Shown here: in pieces, positions 25,937 through 37,032 of the stretch | How the letters are laid out: every line of letters starts with the position of its first letter | Numbering within the stretch: the stretch's first letter is position 1 | DNA from: JL08 sp963765555 | GTDB lineage: Bacteria; Pseudomonadota; Alphaproteobacteria; Rhodobacterales; Rhodobacteraceae | Reading direction: 5' to 3' | NCBI GenBank assembly: GCA_963765555.1 | Contig: CAVXWX010000005.1 | Location: 62,001-126,000 of the forward strand | Length of the DNA: 64,000 bases | The notes under the pieces: generated by a model | Told to the model about the DNA's origin: nothing | The model's input: only the letters and a program-made list of their open reading frames with translations | The model's database searches: none | Made by a program: the position numbers and the translations under genes

Positions 25937-28291
25937 CTAGTTCGGCATCAGCGCCGGTACGATGGTCACAATCGCGGGGAAGAACCACAGGATGGCCAGC
26001 CCGACGACCTGAATAAGCACAAAGGGCGCAACACCCCGGTAGATATGCCCGGTCGTCACCTCTTTTGGCGCGACCCCTCGTAAGTAGAACAGGGCAAAGC
26101 CGAACGGCGGTGTCAGGAACGACGTTTGCAGGTTGACCGCAATCATGATCGTGACCCATTTCGGGTCGAACGATCCGCCATAGATCACCGGCCCGACAAT
26201 CGGGATAACGATGTAAATGATCTCGAGAAAATCAAGAACAAAGCCCAGAACGAACAAGACCACCATAACCAGCAGGAACACCCTGAATTCGTTATCAAAG
26301 CTTTTCAGGAACTGCTGGATATAATGTTCTCCGCCAAAGGAAATGACCACAAGGTTCAACAGTTGCGATCCGATCAGGATGGTAAACACCATCGACGTGA
26401 CCTTGGCCGTTTCGCGGACCACAGGGCTTAGCACGCCGCTGCGGAACAATGTCCAACACGCGAACAGCAGACCGAACATCGCATAAAGATACGTTCCGTA
26501 AGCCACAAAGAACGCGATCCAGTTTTCAAAGGTCACAACATCCTGATTGATCCGCAAATCGAAATTCACGCCGACCAGAATACAGATGATGATGGCAAAG
26601 GTAGACCAGATGATAATTTTCGGTGTCTTCTGTTCGTCCTTCAGTTTGCGATAGGCCGCCAGCATGATCGCCCCGCCCGCGCCCAGCGCCGCCGCCGGTG
26701 TCGGGTTGGTGATCCCGCCAAGGATCGACCCAAGCACTGCCACGATCAGAACCAGCGGCGGGAACACGACGCGGATCAGTTCATTCTGGGTCAGGCGCAC
26801 CACGGCGTGGCGGCATCCATACAGGATCAGGGCCAAAGGTATCGCCAGCAGCAACAGCGTGACACCGGGCGTGGTTGTCGCGGAGACAAGCAATATGTCG
26901 ACCATCACCGCCAGTACGACACCAATACCACCGATCAACAACGGTTTGGGATCGGACGAAGGCGAAATGCCCCGCGCCGTTGTCAGAACCAGCGACATCA
27001 GGATCAAAAGGATCGCGATGCCTGTGCCGATCGGGGCAACACCGGCCAGTTTTTCGGCCTGCGCCGCGGCATATTCCTCATCTGTCAGGCGTTCGCTTTG
27101 GACAACGCCACCCGCATCATCAATCGCCTGCTGTTCGGCAACGGCGATGTCCCATGCCTCTTGGCCGTGCAGATCAATCATCGATGCCTTGCATTCATCG
27201 CCAACCCGCGTGCGCAGGCTGGCCCCTTCGCCAATGTCGGAAAAGGTCGATACCGTCAGGTTCTGGCTGCCGATCATGTTGACACTGCCCAGCAGGATCG
27301 CGCCACCAATCAGGGCAATCGGGGCCGCCAGAAACCATGTCAGGCCTTCACCGCGCGTGATCGGTTCCTTGTTGCTGGAGCCCATTTCAACCGCAGGCGC
27401 CTTATCGGGGTTCAGCAACGCATAGCCAAAGGCGTATAGCGCATACAGCAGGGCCAGCATGATACCGGGCAGCAGGGCCGCCTGAAACAGCGTGCCGACC
27501 GACACAACCGCCGGTTCGCCCAGAAAGGTCAGCGCGTCGGTGCATCCGGCGGCAACCGCGCGTTGTTCCTGCGCGGCGGAATAAAGATCACCCGCCAATG
27601 TGCCCAGAAGAACGATCACGATCGAGGGCGGAATGATCTGCCCCAACGTGCCCGATGCCGCGATCACGCCTGTGGCGATTTCGGGCGAATAGTTGTTGCG
27701 CAGCATGGTTGGCAGAGCCAGCAGGCCCATGGTTACAACCGTCGCGCCGACAATCCCTGTCGAGGCGGCCAGAAACGCACCCACAACCACGATCGACACG
27801 GCCAGACCACCGGGCAGCGGGCCGAACACGCGTGCCATTGTGGTCAGCAGGTCATTGGCGATTTTGGAGCGTTCCAGCGTGATCCCCATCAGCACGAACA
27901 TCAGAACCGCCAGCAGCGTTTCAATGGATTGTCCGGCCAGCACGCGTTCGTTCATCCGGTTCACAACAAAAGACACGTTGCGGTCCAGCGCGGTTTCCCA
28001 GCCCTGCGGGAACACAGGTTCGGCGATGCGCGGCATGTCGGGGTATCGGAATATCGATATACTGTCTGCCTTGACCCCGGAATTCACCAGATCGCGATAC
28101 ACCTGACTGCTGGTGTCGATCGCGGCATGTATCAGCAATCCGGCACTGTCCAGCGCGGCAATGATCCCGAAAGAAATGACACCGGCACCGGCAATGGCAA
28201 AGGCCACCGGAAACCCCGACAGGATACCGCCAAACAGGCAGATACAAACAATAATCAGGCCAACTTCGACGCCATCAAGACCAAAAAACAT
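25937..28291 (-). CDS. TRAP transporter large permease subunit, extended form
   Basis: A 784-residue DctM-type permease, nearly twice the usual 430 residues. Family helices are visible at the N-terminus (VEVGLIIVCICLFGGILSGF; MFVLMGITLERSKIANDLLT; GTLGQIIPPSIVIVLLGTLA) and at the C-terminus (PPFGFALFYLRGVAPKEVTT). Between them is an added region of about 300 residues that includes a soluble acidic segment (CKASMIDLHGQEAWDIAVAE region, about 355-410) and several extra helices. It would form the ion-driven channel for uptake of an organic acid captured by the binding protein encoded upstream. Intact, and 17 bases after the small permease gene. Confidence 0.92.
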   Translation of the reverse strand: MFFGLDGVEVGLIIVCICLFGGILSGFPVAFAIAGAGVISFGIIAALDSAGLLIHAAIDTSSQVYRDLVNSGVKADSISIFRYPDMPRIAEPVFPQGWETALDRNVSFVVNRMNERVLAGQSIETLLAVLMFVLMGITLERSKIANDLLTTMARVFGPLPGGLAVSIVVVGAFLAASTGIVGATVVTMGLLALPTMLRNNYSPEIATGVIAASGTLGQIIPPSIVIVLLGTLAGDLYSAAQEQRAVAAGCTDALTFLGEPAVVSVGTLFQAALLPGIMLALLYALYAFGYALLNPDKAPAVEMGSSNKEPITRGEGLTWFLAAPIALIGGAILLGSVNMIGSQNLTVSTFSDIGEGASLRTRVGDECKASMIDLHGQEAWDIAVAEQQAIDDAGGVVQSERLTDEEYAAAQAEKLAGVAPIGTGIAILLILMSLVLTTARGISPSSDPKPLLIGGIGVVLAVMVDILLVSATTTPGVTLLLLAIPLALILYGCRHAVVRLTQNELIRVVFPPLVLIVAVLGSILGGITNPTPAAALGAGGAIMLAAYRKLKDEQKTPKIIIWSTFAIIICILVGVNFDLRINQDVVTFENWIAFFVAYGTYLYAMFGLLFACWTLFRSGVLSPVVRETAKVTSMVFTILIGSQLLNLVVISFGGEHYIQQFLKSFDNEFRVFLLVMVVLFVLGFVLDFLEIIYIVIPIVGPVIYGGSFDPKWVTIMIAVNLQTSFLTPPFGFALFYLRGVAPKEVTTGHIYRGVAPFVLIQVVGLAILWFFPAIVTIVPALMPN

Positions 28292-28308
28292 CAGAACCGT
28301 CCCGTAGA

Positions 28309-29238
28309 TTAATGTGCGCCTTCATAGGCTTCTTCACCGTCGCCCAGGGTATCCCTGTCGAGGTATTTATTTTCGCTTTCCGGGCCTTCACGCCATTCAA
28401 GGTAGGACCGGTAAAACATCGAAACGGCCTGCAAAAAGACCATGGCGGCAAAAGCGCAAAGCAGCACCTTGAACAGGAAATAGCCGTTAAAGCCGTTGGG
28501 GCTGAACCCGATGGTTTCCACGTTCCAGCGCATTGCGCGCGATTTCAGCAGCAACCGGTCCAGCGTATCGGACGCCGACGGTTTGGGCACGATCAAATGG
28601 CGCCACATGAAATACCAGCCATACATCCACGTCAGGACAGCCATCGGCATCATGAAGAACAAAGACCCGAACATATCGATGATCTTTTTGGTGCGGAATT
28701 TGACGACGGAATAGAACAGGTCCACCCGTACATGGCCGCCCTGCACAAAGGTGTAGGCCGCACAAAGACAAACCACCAACGCATTGTAAAGCTTCAGTTC
28801 TTCGGCAAACCAGCTGATGTCGAATTGCAGCGGAATACCAAAGCCGATCGAGATATCGGGGCGTGTGAAAATACGCTGCATGAAGACGATGATGATCTGT
28901 TGCAAGACCATCAACAGGCCCGCCCATGCGAAAAAGCGGCCCACCGTGTTGGCGAACCCTTCCAGCACGCGGACATACCCCCACATGATCTGGTGGCGCC
29001 ACATCCCCAGTGCCGTCAGCACAAGGAACGCGGCCAGAATGACAAAGAAAAATTCGACCGACCCGCCATAATAGACAAAGCGCATGACCGCTTCTTTATT
29101 GGTCCAGTCCAGCCAGAGGCCCGGATGTGTGATGGCGTAGCCGAAATTGTAAAACGCTTCGGCAAGATTTGCGAAAAACCACATCACTCCGTCTGCAAGC
29201 GCGCCAAGCACAGTGGCGCCTTCGGCGTTTTCTTCCAT
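28309..29238 (-). CDS. TRAP transporter small permease subunit, extended form
   Basis: A 309-residue DctQ-like subunit, longer than the usual 160-200 residues. It has several hydrophobic helices (for example EFFFVILAAFLVLTALGMWR and LYNALVVCLCAAYTFVQGGH, the latter carrying the DctQ-type GHVRVDLFY motif) and a charged C-terminal tail ending EEAYEGAH. I start at the ATG at 29238 (MEENAEGATVLG) behind GGGAGGGG. It pairs with the large subunit immediately downstream. Both permeases being oversized supports a matched pair. Confidence 0.9.
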   Translation of the reverse strand: MEENAEGATVLGALADGVMWFFANLAEAFYNFGYAITHPGLWLDWTNKEAVMRFVYYGGSVEFFFVILAAFLVLTALGMWRHQIMWGYVRVLEGFANTVGRFFAWAGLLMVLQQIIIVFMQRIFTRPDISIGFGIPLQFDISWFAEELKLYNALVVCLCAAYTFVQGGHVRVDLFYSVVKFRTKKIIDMFGSLFFMMPMAVLTWMYGWYFMWRHLIVPKPSASDTLDRLLLKSRAMRWNVETIGFSPNGFNGYFLFKVLLCAFAAMVFLQAVSMFYRSYLEWREGPESENKYLDRDTLGDGEEAYEGAH

Positions 29239-29380
29239 TCCGGTGTCCCCTCCCAACAGCGCAACAGCGCGTACTTGGTCGTCTAGAATTGCTTGGCCCG
29301 CTTTAAACGGGCGTCTTCAGGTGTTGAAAGACAGCGCCAAACAGCGCTGCCTTTCGATTTCTTTTATCCGCGAATGCGGA

Positions 29381-30466
29381 TCAGCCGCCCAGAACGCGGT
29401 TGCGCTGCGCGACGTAATAGCCGTCCGATTGCAGGATCCAGTCCGAGCTGGATGCAAGCGACGCTTCAAAGCTGGCGCGGATTTCGGCAAACAGCTCGTC
29501 GCTCATGTTTTCGTCCATGACTTCCTTGGACGCAGCACCGAACGCATCCCACACATCATCGGGGAATTGCATGGTTTTCACGCCCTGCGCCTGCAGACGT
29601 TTCAGCGCGGCACCGTTGTTGGCCAGTGTTTCGGCCAGCTGGGTGTGCGTGGTTGCCATGGCGGCATTCGCCACGATGGCCTGATGCGCAGGCGACAGAT
29701 CATTGTAGACGTCAAGGTTCATACCGACGGCCAGACCGGAACCCGGCTCGTGGAAGCCAGCGGTGTAGTACACTTTGGCCACTTCCTGGAAACCGGCGCG
29801 TTCATCCGCGAACGGACCAACCCATTCCAGACCGTCCAAAGCACCCGAGGACAGCGCCTGATACAGTTCACCGCCGGGGATGTTCTGAACCGATGCGCCC
29901 AGTTTGCCCAGCACCTTGCCGCCCAGACCGGGCATGCGGAACTTCAGACCGTTAAAGTCGTTGGCCGATGCGATTTCGTTGCGGAACCAACCGCCCGATT
30001 GCGAACCGGAGTTGCCCGCAAGGAACGAACGCAGGTTAAAGATCTCGCCCAGCTTGTTGTGCAGGTCCTGTCCACCGCCGTGATGGTACCAGTTGGTCAG
30101 TTCTTGCGCGGTGCCGCCGAACGGAACAGCCGTGAAATAGGCATAGGCCGGGTGCTGGCCGATGAAATAATAATCTGCCGAGTGATACAGATCGGCCTGA
30201 CCGGACGATACCGCGTCAAACACTTCGAACGCACCCACCAGTTCGCCCGGTGCTTTCTTGTCAATGGTCAACTGACCATCGGACATGGCGCCAACCATTT
30301 CTTCGAAATAGGTGGCGGCATCGTCCAGAACCGCAAACCCGCGCGGCCATGATGTGACCATTGTCAGGGTCCGCTGGCCTTGTGCGTATGCAGGTGCTGC
30401 CAACGTGGTTGCCGCGGCGGCCGAGCCACCCAATGCGGATGTTTTCAAAAAGGAACGACGATCCAT
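29381..30466 (-). CDS. TRAP substrate-binding protein, TakP-like, Tat-exported
   Basis: A 361-residue periplasmic solute receptor. The Tat signal peptide is clear (MDRRSFLKTSALGGSAAAAT, cleavage after AYA). The fold blocks include LTMVTSWPRGFAVLDDAATYFEEM-type start, GLKFRMPGLGGKVLGKLGA and GALDGLEWVGPFADERAGF. The Arg of RMPG and the EWVGP segment match the group represented by TakP, which binds 2-oxo acids through a cation, or lactate with calcium. I start at the ATG at 30466. It is first in the operon, 142 bases before the small permease, and divergent from a histidine kinase gene. Confidence 0.92.
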   Translation of the reverse strand: MDRRSFLKTSALGGSAAAATTLAAPAYAQGQRTLTMVTSWPRGFAVLDDAATYFEEMVGAMSDGQLTIDKKAPGELVGAFEVFDAVSSGQADLYHSADYYFIGQHPAYAYFTAVPFGGTAQELTNWYHHGGGQDLHNKLGEIFNLRSFLAGNSGSQSGGWFRNEIASANDFNGLKFRMPGLGGKVLGKLGASVQNIPGGELYQALSSGALDGLEWVGPFADERAGFQEVAKVYYTAGFHEPGSGLAVGMNLDVYNDLSPAHQAIVANAAMATTHTQLAETLANNGAALKRLQAQGVKTMQFPDDVWDAFGAASKEVMDENMSDELFAEIRASFEASLASSSDWILQSDGYYVAQRNRVLGG

Positions 30467-30571
30467 TAAGCAATCCTCCCAGATATAAGATGCCCTGCGC
30501 AAAGCCGAAGCCAAGCACGCGGGCGGATCGTTTCGAGTGTCGCCACCATATGTAGACCGCAGTGATTGTGA

Positions 30572-30589
30572 ATACCTAGTACTGCGTAG
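30572..30589. promoter_or_regulatory. Imperfect palindrome between TRAP and kinase genes
   Basis: ATACCTAGTACTGCGTAG has AGTACT at its centre and partly matching flanks (ACCT against GCGT). It lies in the 259-base divergent region, about 106 bases before the TRAP binding-protein start and 137 before the kinase start. It is a candidate site for the NarL-type regulator encoded next to it. Confidence 0.35.
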
Positions 30590-30725
30590 AGCGCGCCGAT
30601 TTTTCGAAAAAACCTTTGGATTGATGCCGATTTTTGGCAACGGCCCAGATACGTGTCACATATCATCTGCGCCGAACGCGGTGCTTGCCCTTTGAATTGC
30701 GCGCGATTCGCCGTAACGATCCTTT

Positions 30726-32174
30726 ATGCGTTCGTTTTTTGCACAATTCCGGCCCAACTATGCCCAAAAACTGGCCTTGGTGGCATCAATTCCACTGATT
30801 TTGGCCGTGGCTGCCATTGCGGCCTTGGTGGCAGTCCAGTCGCGCGCCCTGGCGGAGCGCGAAATCAAATCGCTTGAAAACCAGCTGATCGAGGCCAAAA
30901 AGGCCGAATTGCGCAATTATGTCACCCAGGCGCGCAATGGGTTCTATTTTATCTACGGGTCCGCCCAGCCAGATGATCAGCAAGCCAAGGATCAGGTCGC
31001 GCAAATCCTGTCGGCGATGATCTATGGCACCGAAGGCTTTTTCTTTGTCTATGATTATGACGGCAATAATCTGGTCAGCCCGCGCCAGACCGAGCGGATC
31101 AACCAGAACTGGGCAGGCCTGACAGACAGCGAAGGCACCCCTATCGTCGATGAATTCATCAATCTGGCCCGCAGCGGTGCCGGATATCACACTTTCCTTT
31201 GGCCCAAACCCACCACCGGAGAAGAAGCGCGGATGGTGGCCTATGTCACCGGTTTCCAAAGCTGGCGATGGGCTGTGGGCACCGGCGTTTTTATCGATGA
31301 TGTGCTGGCCACAGTGGCGGCTGCCCGCGCCGAGGTTGAAACCCGCGTTGAACGCACGTTCCTGTATATCGGGGCGATTACACTGGCGGCTCTGCTGGCC
31401 GTATTCGTATCCGGCATGGTGATCAACATCCGCGAACGGCGACTGGCCGATGCCAAGTTGAAGAAACTGACCCAACGGGTGTTTGACGCCCAAGAAGAAG
31501 AACGCGGACGCGTTGCGCGCGAATTGCATGACGGGATCAGCCAGATCCTTGTCGGGGTGCGATATGCGCTGGACACAGCGCGGCGCAGGCTGGGCCCACA
31601 GGATGCAGGGGCCGCCGCCCCGCTGGACAAGGGCATCAACAATCTGGCCGAAGCCATCACCGAAGTGCGCCGCATCAGCCGCGACCTGCGCCCCGGTGTG
31701 CTGGATGATCTGGGGCTTGGCCCTGCGCTGAAAACACTTGTCGAGGAATTCAGCGCCCGTACCGGCATCGCAACGGAGTTTGACACCGTTGTCTTTCGCA
31801 ACCGGCTGGGGCCGGACGCAAAAATCGCGCTCTATCGCATTGCCCAAGAGGCGCTGACCAATATCGAACGCCATTCCGGTGCCACCCGTGTCAGCGTCGA
31901 CATTCGCGGCCACAAGAAAGGCGCGACATTGCGCATCACCGACAATGGCAGCGGTCTGACCGGCAGCGAAGACCGGCGTGCGACCGGATTGGGCCTGCGC
32001 AACATGCAGGAACGCATTGAACAGCTTGACGGCACTTTACGTATCTTTTCTGCACGCAGCGGCCAATCGGGTCAGGGCACCATCATCGAAGCACAAGTGC
32101 CCCTGACCCATCTGTTGCCGCCCCAATCAGGCGCAGACACCCCCAAAGAACCATCCAAAAAGGCAAGCGCATGA
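30726..32174 (+). CDS. Cache-domain sensor histidine kinase (HisKA_3)
   Basis: A 482-residue membrane sensor kinase. A first helix (KLALVASIPLILAVAAIAAL), a periplasmic single-cache domain (about 45-200, with GTEGFFFVYDYDGNNLVSPR and WRWAVGTGVFIDDV), and a second helix (FLYIGAITLAALLAVFVSGM) precede a HisKA_3 phosphoacceptor region (EEERGRVARELHDGISQILV, His in ELHDG) and an HATPase_c domain (AQEALTNIERHSGATRV, ITDNGSGL). Small organic acids are frequent cache ligands. It overlaps the response regulator by four bases and is divergent from the TRAP operon, so it probably senses that substrate. Confidence 0.93.
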   Translation: MRSFFAQFRPNYAQKLALVASIPLILAVAAIAALVAVQSRALAEREIKSLENQLIEAKKAELRNYVTQARNGFYFIYGSAQPDDQQAKDQVAQILSAMIYGTEGFFFVYDYDGNNLVSPRQTERINQNWAGLTDSEGTPIVDEFINLARSGAGYHTFLWPKPTTGEEARMVAYVTGFQSWRWAVGTGVFIDDVLATVAAARAEVETRVERTFLYIGAITLAALLAVFVSGMVINIRERRLADAKLKKLTQRVFDAQEEERGRVARELHDGISQILVGVRYALDTARRRLGPQDAGAAAPLDKGINNLAEAITEVRRISRDLRPGVLDDLGLGPALKTLVEEFSARTGIATEFDTVVFRNRLGPDAKIALYRIAQEALTNIERHSGATRVSVDIRGHKKGATLRITDNGSGLTGSEDRRATGLGLRNMQERIEQLDGTLRIFSARSGQSGQGTIIEAQVPLTHLLPPQSGADTPKEPSKKASA

Positions 32175-32816
32175 CCGATCCCGTTTCTGTCCTGATTGTT
32201 GACGATCACCCGATGGTCGCCGAGGGCATCCAGTCCATTCTGGAAAGCTATGACGACATCACCGTGGTCGGGACACTGTCAAACGGGCGCGAAGCCGTAG
32301 AACAGGCCGCGCATCTGAAACCCGACGTGATCCTGATGGATCTGAATATGCCGGAACTGGGCGGGTTGTCGGCCACGGAAATCCTGCTGGAACAGGCGCC
32401 GGATACCCGTATCCTGATCCTGTCGATGCACGACAGCCCCGAATATATCGCATCCGCCCTGTCACACGGGGCAATGGGTTATGTCCTGAAAGACGTGCCC
32501 ACAGACGAGATCAAGCAGGCCATCGATACGGTGATGCAAGGCAACCGCTACCTGTGCACAGGTGCCAAAGGGTTCGCTTGAACCCAAACCCGGAACCGAG
32601 CGCGAGGCGCTGACGGGGCGGGAACAAACCATTCTGTTGCAACTGGCCCAAGGCAAATCCAACAAGGAAGTCGCGCTTGATCTGGATATATCGGTGCGCA
32701 CCGTGGAAACCCATCGCAAGAACATCAAACGCAAACTGGGCATATCCAGCACCGCCGGACTGACCCGCTATGCGATGGAACACGGCGTGTTGCAGGGCAC
32801 CGGCGCGGGGCTTTAA
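32171..32816 (+). pseudogene. NarL/LuxR-type response regulator, frameshifted
   Basis: The receiver domain shows the acidic pair VLIVDDHPMVAEGI and phospho-Asp PDVILMDLNMPELGG. The C-terminal LuxR helix-turn-helix follows in another frame (LTGREQTILLQLAQGKSNKE, then DISVRTVETHRKNIKRKL). The frames meet at about 32568-32571, where AAAGGGTTCG read as AAAGGTTCG gives G-A-K-G-S-L-E-P. Corrected length 214 residues, normal for the family. It is the cognate partner of the kinase upstream and the likely regulator of the TRAP operon. The extra G suggests a sequencing error. Confidence 0.87.
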
Positions 32817-32842
32817 CCGCCGCCCTGCGCAGGTAAAGACAT

Positions 32843-33487
32843 TTAGCTGCTGGACGGGGCCACACGCCCATGGGCCGCAACGCGAAAGCAGAAATACGTC
32901 CACGTCGCCACGCCGACGAACTTGAAGCCTTCTTCAATCGCCTGCCCCAGCCCGTAATCGATTGGCAGCAGTTCTTGCACCGCATCGACAAAGACCGACA
33001 TCGCAAGCGAAGACATCGCCAGCATGAACGCCACGCCGTCAATTTCGAATATTTCCGCGCGAAAGCGTTTCAGCACGTAGCCGATGAAGATCGCATACGC
33101 CGGCACGATGATACCTTCGGCGATATACCGGTCATGGATCAGGAAAAAATCGTCTACTGCTAGAAAGAACGAGAAACCGCCAATCAGCTTGAGCAGGGTT
33201 TTATGTCTGTCACGCGCGGCGGTTTCATAGGTGGCAACGCGGAAAAAACAGAACGCAGCGCCTGACACCCACAGCCAGCTGCCGATATTGGACAGGAAGC
33301 CCAGAAAACTGGACGTGTCCGTTTGCTGGGCCGGATCGCGGGTCATTTCGATATAGCTGAACCCTGCCAGTGACATGATCCAGACGGTTCCGATATAGAA
33401 CAGGGCCGCCGGAAGGCTGCACACCAGCAGACCACGCAATATTCTATCTCGCGAAAACGCCTTTTGCGTATCGGTTGCTTTTGTCAC
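32843..33487 (-). CDS. Uncharacterised six-helix membrane protein
   Basis: A 214-residue integral membrane protein with about six helices (LLVCSLPAALFYIGTVWIMS; LGFLSNIGSWLWVSGAAFCF; LLKLIGGFSFFLAVDDFFLI; IVPAYAIFIGYVL; a fifth near FMLAMSSLAMSVFV; last near FKFVGVATWTYFCF). Polar residues inside helices (AVDDFFLIHDRY and LGQAIEEGFKF) suggest a bound ion or metal, but I recognise no family. It is convergent with the response regulator and stands apart from ilvB. Confidence 0.7.
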   Translation of the reverse strand: MTKATDTQKAFSRDRILRGLLVCSLPAALFYIGTVWIMSLAGFSYIEMTRDPAQQTDTSSFLGFLSNIGSWLWVSGAAFCFFRVATYETAARDRHKTLLKLIGGFSFFLAVDDFFLIHDRYIAEGIIVPAYAIFIGYVLKRFRAEIFEIDGVAFMLAMSSLAMSVFVDAVQELLPIDYGLGQAIEEGFKFVGVATWTYFCFRVAAHGRVAPSSS

Positions 33488-33814
33488 GTGGTTTCCTTTT
33501 GGTGCGCAAACGGGCTGGCCGCGTTGCGGCTTTGCTCGGATAGCCGTTAATGCGGGGTCAGATCAAGCCTGCACCTATCTTGCTGCTTTAGCGATTTGTT
33601 TGACTGTGTCAGGCGCGCCAGCCCGAACTGACCACTTACCAACGTGACTTCGAACGCAGCGCACCCTGTAACCTACTGCCCCCAACTCTTGATTTTGTGC
33701 CGATCCCCCGAAATTTTGCGCCCCATTTTCGCATTTCAACCAAAAATATCGATCCTTGCGCAATAAACCGAAAGAATTATCCGCCCCTGCGACATTTTTT
33801 ATGCGATTTGCCTG

Positions 33815-33843
33815 TTGACGCCCCCGCACCCCGCTCCTAAAGT
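33815..33843 (+). promoter_or_regulatory. Sigma-70-type promoter of ilvBN
   Basis: TTGACG (33815-33820) and TAAAGT (33838-33843) are separated by exactly 17 bases. Transcription would begin near 33850, about 23 bases before the leader-peptide ATG. The rest of the gap 33488-33872 is AT-rich upstream of this promoter (TTTTTTATGCG region) and shows no gene on either strand. Confidence 0.65.
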
Positions 33844-33872
33844 CCGCGCCACACGTAAGGAAGCCTTTGAAT

Positions 33873-33920
33873 ATGACAAACCTAGTCGTCATCGTAGGAA
33901 GACAGCGCATGGGCCGGTAA
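33873..33920 (+). CDS. ilv leader peptide, 15 aa
   Basis: A 15-codon ORF, MTNLVVIVGRQRMGR, between the ilvBN promoter and an intrinsic terminator, with AAGGAAG about 10 bases before its ATG. Five successive codons (4-8) specify Leu, Val, Val, Ile and Val, the three end products of the ilvBN pathway. This is the hallmark of ribosome-mediated attenuation: low charged branched-chain tRNA would stall translation here. The peptide itself has no expected function. Confidence 0.85.
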   Translation: MTNLVVIVGRQRMGR

Positions 33921-33971
33921 CGGTACACCATATTGGTTCCCATGCGCCCCCGCCCAATCGGGGGCTTTTTT
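33905..33971 (+). terminator. ilvBN transcription attenuator
   Basis: The terminator is GCCCCCG-CCCAAT-CGGGGGC (33946-33965) followed by six T residues. A competing helix pairs GCGCATGGG (33905-33913) perfectly with CCCATGCGC (33939-33947). The 5' arm of the competitor lies under the end of the leader peptide, so a ribosome reaching its stop at 33918 would cover it and permit termination. The two helices share only two bases, so the switch may need steric exclusion or further pairing. Confidence 0.75.
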
Positions 33972-34015
33972 ATGCGTAAAAGAAAAGACACGTCTGATTA
34001 AACGGAGCAAAGCAG

Positions 34016-35767
<1,752 letters not shown>

Positions 35768-35843
35768 GCGCGTTTCCTGCATCGGAAAGCCAACGGGAAT
35801 GGCCGGATTCACCGGCAAAACGAACTTCAGGAAAGGCACATAA

Positions 35844-36405
35844 ATGTCTGCTCTAAAAATCAAAAAAGGCGCAACCAGCCATTCGGCCTATAACCTGCGC
35901 CCGACCTTTTCGGATGTCGAGGAAAAGCACACGCTTGCGGTTCTGGTCGACAACGAAGCCGGTGTTCTGGCGCGCGTGATCGGCCTGTTTTCAGGGCGCG
36001 GCTACAACATCGACAGCCTGACCGTCGCCGAAGTGGACCACACAGGGCATCTGTCGCGCATCACGATCGTCACGTCCGGCACGCCGCAGGTGATCGAACC
36101 AGATCAAGGCGCAACTGGGCCGGATCGTACCGGTCCACGAAGTGCATGACCTCACGGTCGAAGGCGCGTCTGTTGAACGCGAACTGGCGATGTTCAAGGT
36201 GGCCGGCGCGGGCGACAAGCGGGTCGAGGCCTTGCGCCTTGCCGATATTTTCCGCGCCAGCGTGGTCGACAGCACGTTGAACAGTTTTATCTTTGAAATC
36301 ACCGGTGCGCCGGAAAAGATCGATGCGTTTGCCGATCTGATGCGCCCGCTGGGGCTGGTCGAGGTGGCGCGCACAGGCGTCGCCGCCCTGCCCCGCGGCG
36401 AATAG
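35844..36405 (+). pseudogene. ilvN: Acetolactate synthase small subunit, frameshifted
   Basis: The N-terminal ACT domain reads HTLAVLVDNEAGVLARVIGLFSGRGYNIDS and the second half follows in another frame (VHDLTVEGASVERELAMFKV, ITGAPEKIDAFADLMRPLGL). At 36097-36102, GAACCAGATC read as GAACAGATC restores ATC-GAA-CAG-ATC-AAG-GCG and a 186-residue protein, the usual IlvN length. It confers valine feedback control on IlvB. Because the organism otherwise appears able to make branched-chain amino acids, an extra C from sequencing is the best explanation. Confidence 0.92.
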
Positions 36406-36414
36406 CGTCAAGAC

Positions 36415-36801
36415 CTACCGATTTGCCGAGGCTGGCGGGCAATAGCCGCTGTCCTCGGCCAGATGTTCCAGCATTGGCCCGGCAAATTCGCTTCCGCGCG
36501 GTTTGAACGGCACAATTTCGGCCGATCCTGTGCGTGCAGGCGGCGCGCCCTGAAGGTCTGACAACGAGTCCGCCAGATCGGGGTACAGCCCGTCTGCCAC
36601 CAGCCTGGGGTTATGGGCAAAGCGTAAATGTCGGTCCACCGTCAGATCAAACTGAACAAGATCGCCCGCATCCATTGAAAAATCCTGCGCGGCTGAATCC
36701 TGCGATTTGGTATAAAATGCAAGGTCGCCATGATCCTCGCACCAGATGACCGCTTTTCGATCTGTTGTGTCGCTCCAAAGTACTACGCCAATCATGTTCA
36801 T
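36415..36801 (-). CDS. Hypothetical protein, 128 aa
   Basis: A 128-residue acidic soluble protein beginning MNMIGVVLWSDTTDRKAVIW and continuing with CEDHGDLAFY. The first 70 residues look like a small beta-barrel similar in pattern to cold-shock or OB-type domains (GDLVQFDLTVDRHLRFAHNP), and the C-terminal part is low-complexity and proline-rich. I cannot assign a family. It is convergent with ilvN, ten bases away, and has a GGGA motif before its start. Coding potential is fair. Confidence 0.6.
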   Translation of the reverse strand: MNMIGVVLWSDTTDRKAVIWCEDHGDLAFYTKSQDSAAQDFSMDAGDLVQFDLTVDRHLRFAHNPRLVADGLYPDLADSLSDLQGAPPARTGSAEIVPFKPRGSEFAGPMLEHLAEDSGYCPPASANR

Positions 36802-36926
36802 TCCCAGTTTTATGTCCCCTTTCAGTTTTCATGATCACCTGACGAAACAACATTACAAATACAGTGTCGCCCCCTTGCATTTTGTGTCCGCACCACTAGG
36901 GTTGTGTCGCGAACTGGCGTCACTCC

Positions 36927-36944
36927 TGATGCTAACCAGCATCA
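36927..36944. promoter_or_regulatory. Inverted repeat upstream of the HTH regulator gene
   Basis: TGATGCT-AACC-AGCATCA is a perfect seven-base inverted repeat 89 bases before the regulator ATG at 37033. It may be an operator, possibly autoregulatory. Confidence 0.35.
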
Positions 36945-37032
36945 ATTCTGCAAGAGCCGTCTATTTTTTGCGGAAAATACCCTGACACAGGCAATATCCG
37001 TTTTATATTGCACCCGTTAAAAAGAACTGAAG

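Noticed and set aside
33575..33991. Minus-strand frame of 138 codons before ilvB
   Set aside because: It covers the ilvBN promoter, leader peptide and attenuator on the opposite strand; no family match and no start signal.
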